Shown here in pieces: positions 60,648 through 64,000 of a stretch of DNA of 64,000 nt. Made by a program: the position numbers and the translations under genes. Positions within the stretch are counted from its first letter, which is position 1. Each line of letters begins with the position of its first letter. This stretch comes from an uncultured Bacillota bacterium (lineage in GTDB: Bacteria; Bacillota; Clostridia; Lachnospirales; Lachnospiraceae). The stretch lies in the NCBI GenBank assembly GCA_958352855.1, contig CATWQE010000005.1, positions 1-64,000 on the forward strand, given 5' to 3'. The notes beneath the pieces are model-generated. The model saw nothing but the letters and a program-made list of their open reading frames with translations. It searched no databases and had not been told where the DNA came from.

Positions 60648-62002
60648 AAGAAGAGCAGCATGATTTTTCCAGGGGAAGTATGCTGGGGAACATTCTCCGG
60701 CTGTCCCTTCCTCTGATTGTGGCGCAGTTTATTAATGTTTTATATAATATTGTGGACAGAATGTACATTGGAAGAATTCCGGGAGCAGAGTCAGCAGCTC
60801 TTACAGGAGTGGGAGTTGCCTTCCCTATCATTACAGGTATTACCGCGTTTTCATTACTGGTGGGAACAGGAGGAGCGCCCCTTTGTTCCATTGCCAGAGG
60901 AAAAGGAGACGAGAAGAGAGCAGAGCACATTATGGGAAATTCCTTCCTTATGACTCTGGTTATGGGGGTGGCGCTTCTTGGAATGGGACTTTTGGTGAAG
61001 GAGCCTCTGTTATATGCCCTGGGAGCCAGTCCTGCAACCTTTGGCTATGCCAATGACTATATCAGCATTTATCTTTTGGGTACAGTGTTTGTTATGATTA
61101 GTCTTTCTATGAATGGATTTATTAATTGTCAGGGATTTGCCAAAATGGGAATGCTTACGGTACTCATTGGAGCAGTTTTGAACCTGATTCTGGACCCGGT
61201 GTTTATTTTTGTATTTCATATGGGTGTGAAAGGGGCTGCCGTTGCAACGGTCCTTTCCCAGATGGTATCAGCTTTTTGGGTGGTGGGGTTTCTCACAGGA
61301 AAGAAGACCTTGCTTCACCTTCGGATATCTTCTATGAAGCCGGATTTTCCCTGTATGGGAGAGATTTTAAGCCTGGGACTTTCGGGATTTATTATGGCGG
61401 CAACCAACTGTGGCGTCCAGGTGGTTTGTAATGTAACCCTTCAATCCTATGGCGGGGATGTGTATGTGGGAATTATGACCATTGTGAATTCGGTAAGAGA
61501 GGTGCTAAGTGTTCCGGCCAGTGGGCTGACCCAGGGAACACAGCCGATTTTAGGCTTTAATTACGGAGCCGGGGAATATGCAAGGGTGAAATCAGGGATT
61601 AAGATTATGTCTGTGATTTGTATGGTATACACCACCATTGCCTGGGGGATTACCCTGTTAATTCCCCAGGTATTTATCCGCCTGTTCAATGGAGGAGAAG
61701 AGCTTATGGAGCTTGGTGTACCAGCCATGCGGATTTATTTCTTTGGCTTTTGCTTCATGTCTTTGCAGTTTGCAGGACAGAGTGTCTTTACCGGGCTTGG
61801 AAAAGCAAAGCAGGCCATTTTCTTCTCCCTGCTTCGGAAAGCTGTGATTGTGATTCCACTGACATTGTGGCTGCCAAAGGTGGCAGGCCTTGGGGCAACC
61901 GGAGTATTCTTAGCAGAACCTGTTTCCAATTTTATTGGAGGAACTGCCTGCTTTGTAACCATGCTTTGGGTTATCTGGCCTGCTCTTTCAAGAAAGTTGT
62001 AG
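60644..62002 (+). CDS. MATE family efflux transporter
   Basis: A 452-residue membrane protein with 12 helices in two similar halves, exporting cationic drugs or metabolites by Na+ or H+ antiport. The N-terminal half has LRLSLPLIVAQFINVLYNI and GVAFPIITGI; the second half begins near LSLGLSGFIMAATN. It starts within the rarA stop. Its 3' end overlaps the convergent aroK gene by 15 bp. Confidence 0.93.
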   Translation: MKEEQHDFSRGSMLGNILRLSLPLIVAQFINVLYNIVDRMYIGRIPGAESAALTGVGVAFPIITGITAFSLLVGTGGAPLCSIARGKGDEKRAEHIMGNSFLMTLVMGVALLGMGLLVKEPLLYALGASPATFGYANDYISIYLLGTVFVMISLSMNGFINCQGFAKMGMLTVLIGAVLNLILDPVFIFVFHMGVKGAAVATVLSQMVSAFWVVGFLTGKKTLLHLRISSMKPDFPCMGEILSLGLSGFIMAATNCGVQVVCNVTLQSYGGDVYVGIMTIVNSVREVLSVPASGLTQGTQPILGFNYGAGEYARVKSGIKIMSVICMVYTTIAWGITLLIPQVFIRLFNGGEELMELGVPAMRIYFFGFCFMSLQFAGQSVFTGLGKAKQAIFFSLLRKAVIVIPLTLWLPKVAGLGATGVFLAEPVSNFIGGTACFVTMLWVIWPALSRKL

Positions 62003-62494
62003 TTCTTTTGCAATTTCCTCACAGATTTCAGCCACAGACTTGCGGTCTGTGGAGATAACAATATCAGCGGCAGCCAGGTATTTTTCCTGTCGCTGCTGCA
62101 TAAGACTGGCAATGCTTTCCGGCGTTTTGCGATCTTTTAAAAGAGGACGGGAGGTGTCTGTTTTTGTCCGGTCAAGGATGGTCTCAGGGCTGGCGGTTAA
62201 CAGGACAACCTTACCGTTCTTTTTCATTTCTGTTACATTTTCTTCTCTCAGGGCAGCGCCGCCCCCACAGGAAATGATTTTGTTCTGGCAATTCTGCAGG
62301 TTCCTTAAAAGCTCTGTTTCCAGTCTGCGAAAATAAGATTCACCATGTACCTGAAAAATTTCCGGGATGGACATGCCCTCCTGTCTGGCAAGAACTTCAT
62401 CCATTTCTACGATTTCCATATGATACTGGCGGCTTAAGGAAGCTGCCACTGTGCTTTTTCCGGTTCCCATAAATCCGATTAAAACAAGATTCAT
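61988..62494 (-). CDS. aroK: Shikimate kinase
   Basis: A 168-residue kinase that phosphorylates shikimate in aromatic amino-acid synthesis. Walker A is GFMGTGKST (about 7-15). The shikimate-binding Asp is in EMDEVLARQ, followed by FRRLE and SCGGGAALR, and the lid Arg is in KTDTSRPLL. ATG 62494 has aggtgg with good spacing; a GTG four codons earlier is less likely. The last 15 bp overlap the end of the MATE gene, and no terminator lies between them. Confidence 0.92.
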   Translation of the reverse strand: MNLVLIGFMGTGKSTVAASLSRQYHMEIVEMDEVLARQEGMSIPEIFQVHGESYFRRLETELLRNLQNCQNKIISCGGGAALREENVTEMKKNGKVVLLTASPETILDRTKTDTSRPLLKDRKTPESIASLMQQRQEKYLAAADIVISTDRKSVAEICEEIAKELQLS

Positions 62495-62575
62495 AAAATT
62501 TTCCACCTTTTCGATTTAAAGTATGAAAATATTATAACAGCAGAAAAGGTCCGGTTCAAGTGGGAAAAGATATCA

Positions 62576-62683
62576 TTAGCCGACTAATTATATTTTTGTG
62601 AGATATTTCTAAAAAAAATGTAAAATATGGAAGTTTAACTTGATTTTTTTACAGAATGGACATAATATATGTTAATCGACTAA
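62576..62683 (+). promoter_or_regulatory. marR promoter with two MarR operator sites
   Basis: TTAGCCGACTAA (62576-62587) and TTAATCGACTAA (62672-62683) flank a promoter made of TTGATT (62640-62645), a 17-bp spacer and TAATAT (62663-62668). The second site lies at the start of transcription, fitting autorepression. Confidence 0.7.
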
Positions 62684-62705
62684 TGAAAAGAAAGGAGTAG
62701 CGAAG

Positions 62706-63173
62706 ATGCAAATCGGAAATAAGGATGACAGCTTGCGAAGACGATTGGTGCAGCTTACTCATTTGTATTTCAGAGAAACTTTTCATGAATTGAAAAAAAT
62801 CGGGATTCATCCAAAACAGGTTCCCTTCATGATTCTTTTAAGTGACCATGAGGGACTCAGCCAGCGGGAAATTTCAGAGGAACTGGGTATCAGTGCGCCT
62901 ACAGTAGCAGTATCTGTGAAGCGGTTAGAAAAATCCGGACTGGTAGAGCGTCAGGAGGATGAAAAGGACCTGAGAAGATGCAGGATTTATCTCACAACTC
63001 AGGGGAAAGCAGTAATCTGTAATGTGAAGAAATGTGTGGAGGAAAAGGAAGCCCTGGTATTTCAGGGATTTACAGAAGGTGAGCAGTGCTTAATGAAACG
63101 TTTCTTTGACCAGATGATAGAGAACCTGACAGAGAAAAAAGAAGAAACAGGAAAGGAGAAAACAGATGTTTAA
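62706..63173 (+). CDS. MarR family transcriptional regulator
   Basis: A 155-residue dimeric winged-helix repressor. The HTH is ISEEL, then GISAPTVAVSVKRLEKSGLV, followed by the wing RQEDEKDLRRCRIYLT. It overlaps the exporter gene by eight bases, so it is the local regulator of that exporter. Similar operator-like sites also occur upstream of the small cytochrome gene at 24.8 kb. Confidence 0.93.
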   Translation: MQIGNKDDSLRRRLVQLTHLYFRETFHELKKIGIHPKQVPFMILLSDHEGLSQREISEELGISAPTVAVSVKRLEKSGLVERQEDEKDLRRCRIYLTTQGKAVICNVKKCVEEKEALVFQGFTEGEQCLMKRFFDQMIENLTEKKEETGKEKTDV

Positions 63174-64000
63174 AATGTTTCATTATATGAAAGAGCGTTG
63201 GTATTATATTGTGATGATTGTGGCGCTCTTGTTTGTTCAGGCATTTTGTGACCTGTCTTTGCCGGATTATACATCTAAGATTATTAATGTGGGAATCCAG
63301 CAAAAAGGTGTGGAAGATGGAGTGCCGGAAACCATAAGAGAGGAATCCATGGATAAATTATTGCTTTTTCTGGAACAGGAAGAAGCAGAAGAAGTGCTGG
63401 ATGCTTACAAGAATAAGGATGGAATTTATGAGCTTCAGTCTGTGACGGAGGAAGAACGGCAAGAACTGAATCAGATTTTGGGAATCCCGGAGCTGGTTGT
63501 GACAGGGCTTTCGGATGAAGAATCAGAAGAAACAAAGAAAATCAAAGAGCAGATGGAACTTCCCAAGGAAGCAGATTTGTTCCAGGTTTTTCAGAGTATG
63601 CCAAAGGAACAGCTACAGACCATGACAGAGGAAATGAAAAAGAAACTGGAAGAAATGCCGGATTCCATTGTAACCCAGAGCGCAGTGCTTTTTGTGGAGC
63701 AGGAGTATGAGGCTCAGGATATTGATATGGATAAGTTGCAAATGGAGTATATCCTCATGAGCGGCGTAAAAATGCTTGGGCTGGCCTTTCTGGCTATGGC
63801 AGCAGCCATTGCAGTGACCTTCCTGTCAGCAAGAGTAGCGGCAGTGCTGGGACGGAATCTGAGAAACAGTATTTACAGAAAGGTGATTTCTTTTTCGGGC
63901 AGGGAACTGAACCAGTTTTCCACAGCGTCTTTGATTACCAGAAGCACTAATGACGTACAGCAGGTACAGATGCTGTTTACTCTTTTGTTCCGTATTGTTC
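63166..64000 (+). CDS. ABC exporter, fused permease/ATPase type, 3' truncated by window edge
   Basis: The first 278 codons of a heterodimer-type ABC exporter half. A first helix (about 13-32) is followed by SLPDYTSKIINVG, the usual start of this family. A ~150-residue acidic, helical insertion (about 45-195) then comes before the second helix (about 203-225). The transmembrane domain continues with LGRNLRNSIYRKVISFS and TRSTNDVQQVQ. The ATPase lies beyond the window. ATG 63166 has ggagaa upstream and overlaps marR. Multidrug or lipid export is likely. Confidence 0.88.
   Translation, partial: MFKMFHYMKERWYYIVMIVALLFVQAFCDLSLPDYTSKIINVGIQQKGVEDGVPETIREESMDKLLLFLEQEEAEEVLDAYKNKDGIYELQSVTEEERQELNQILGIPELVVTGLSDEESEETKKIKEQMELPKEADLFQVFQSMPKEQLQTMTEEMKKKLEEMPDSIVTQSAVLFVEQEYEAQDIDMDKLQMEYILMSGVKMLGLAFLAMAAAIAVTFLSARVAAVLGRNLRNSIYRKVISFSGRELNQFSTASLITRSTNDVQQVQMLFTLLFRIV

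Noticed and set aside
1..64000. CRISPR array, tRNA, rRNA, prophage or insertion sequence
   Set aside because: I saw no regularly spaced repeats, no tRNA-like cloverleaf and no transposase, integrase or phage structural genes.

Overview
The window looks like a chromosomal stretch from a low-to-mid-GC anaerobic Firmicute, most likely a gut Lachnospiraceae species (Blautia-like). This rests on gene families and layout (L20 leader before infC, YerC and DUF1836 proteins, RnfC/D/G electron-transfer genes, MarR followed by a large ABC exporter, Dlt-like operon beside a racemase), not on a database match. No rRNA, tRNA, CRISPR array or insertion sequence is visible.

Layout. 1-4.7 kb: a glucose-type PTS operon (PRD antiterminator, HPr, EI, IIA, IIBC). 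4.7-10.9 kb: housekeeping genes (cutC, a YerC regulator, a DUF1836 protein, pcrA, a small membrane protein, a 23S rRNA methyltransferase). 10.8-16.3 kb: LytTR two-component system with a BceAB-like ABC transporter whose ATPase is frameshifted. 16.4-17.0 kb: a YefM/RelE-type toxin-antitoxin pair. 17.2-24.6 kb: a surface-polymer operon with a transglutaminase, amino-acid racemase, Dlt-like adenylation enzyme, carrier protein, MBOAT, SGNH protein and lipoprotein. 24.8-25.3 kb: a small probable diheme cytochrome. 25.3-36.3 kb: a sugar-uptake island (YesM/YesN-type system, ABC importer, GH63-like hydrolase, GH13 alpha-glucosidase). It is interrupted by a roughly 1.2-kb stretch holding a deleted GH13 copy and a probable type I toxin-antitoxin locus. 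36.3-39.6 kb: a MerR regulator with a nitrilase-family amidohydrolase and a YjiH transporter. 39.7-46.8 kb: SEC-C and YdcF proteins, T-box-controlled thrS, a DUF1540 protein, an NSS transporter and infC-rpmI-rplT. 46.9-52.3 kb: a flavodoxin/ferredoxin protein and a reduced Rnf-like cluster. 52.4-57.4 kb: an enoate-reductase-type flavoenzyme, an AraC regulator and a divergent sodium/solute symporter. 57.5-64 kb: apbE, a deacetylase, rarA, a MATE pump, aroK, marR and the start of an ABC exporter.

Most interesting points. First, the Rnf-like cluster has C, D and G subunits plus one 256-residue membrane subunit with both RnfE-like and RnfA-like features, and no rnfA/rnfB pair. Its RnfG carries two near-identical inserted FMN-binding-type domains, and apbE lies about 5 kb away. 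Beside it sits a substrate-importer/flavin-reductase locus with matching tandem regulator sites, so the 47-58.5 kb region may form a flavin-based electron-disposal module (inference). Second, the Dlt-like operon has an adenylation enzyme lacking the cysteine linked to D-Ala selection, an SGNH protein with Cys in place of the catalytic Ser, and an adjacent amino-acid racemase, so it may load a different amino acid. Third, a 28-codon hydrophobic toxin gene faces an antisense RNA promoter in an otherwise gene-free gap.

Coordinates and motifs were read by eye. All family assignments come from recognised motifs, and no similarity search was run.
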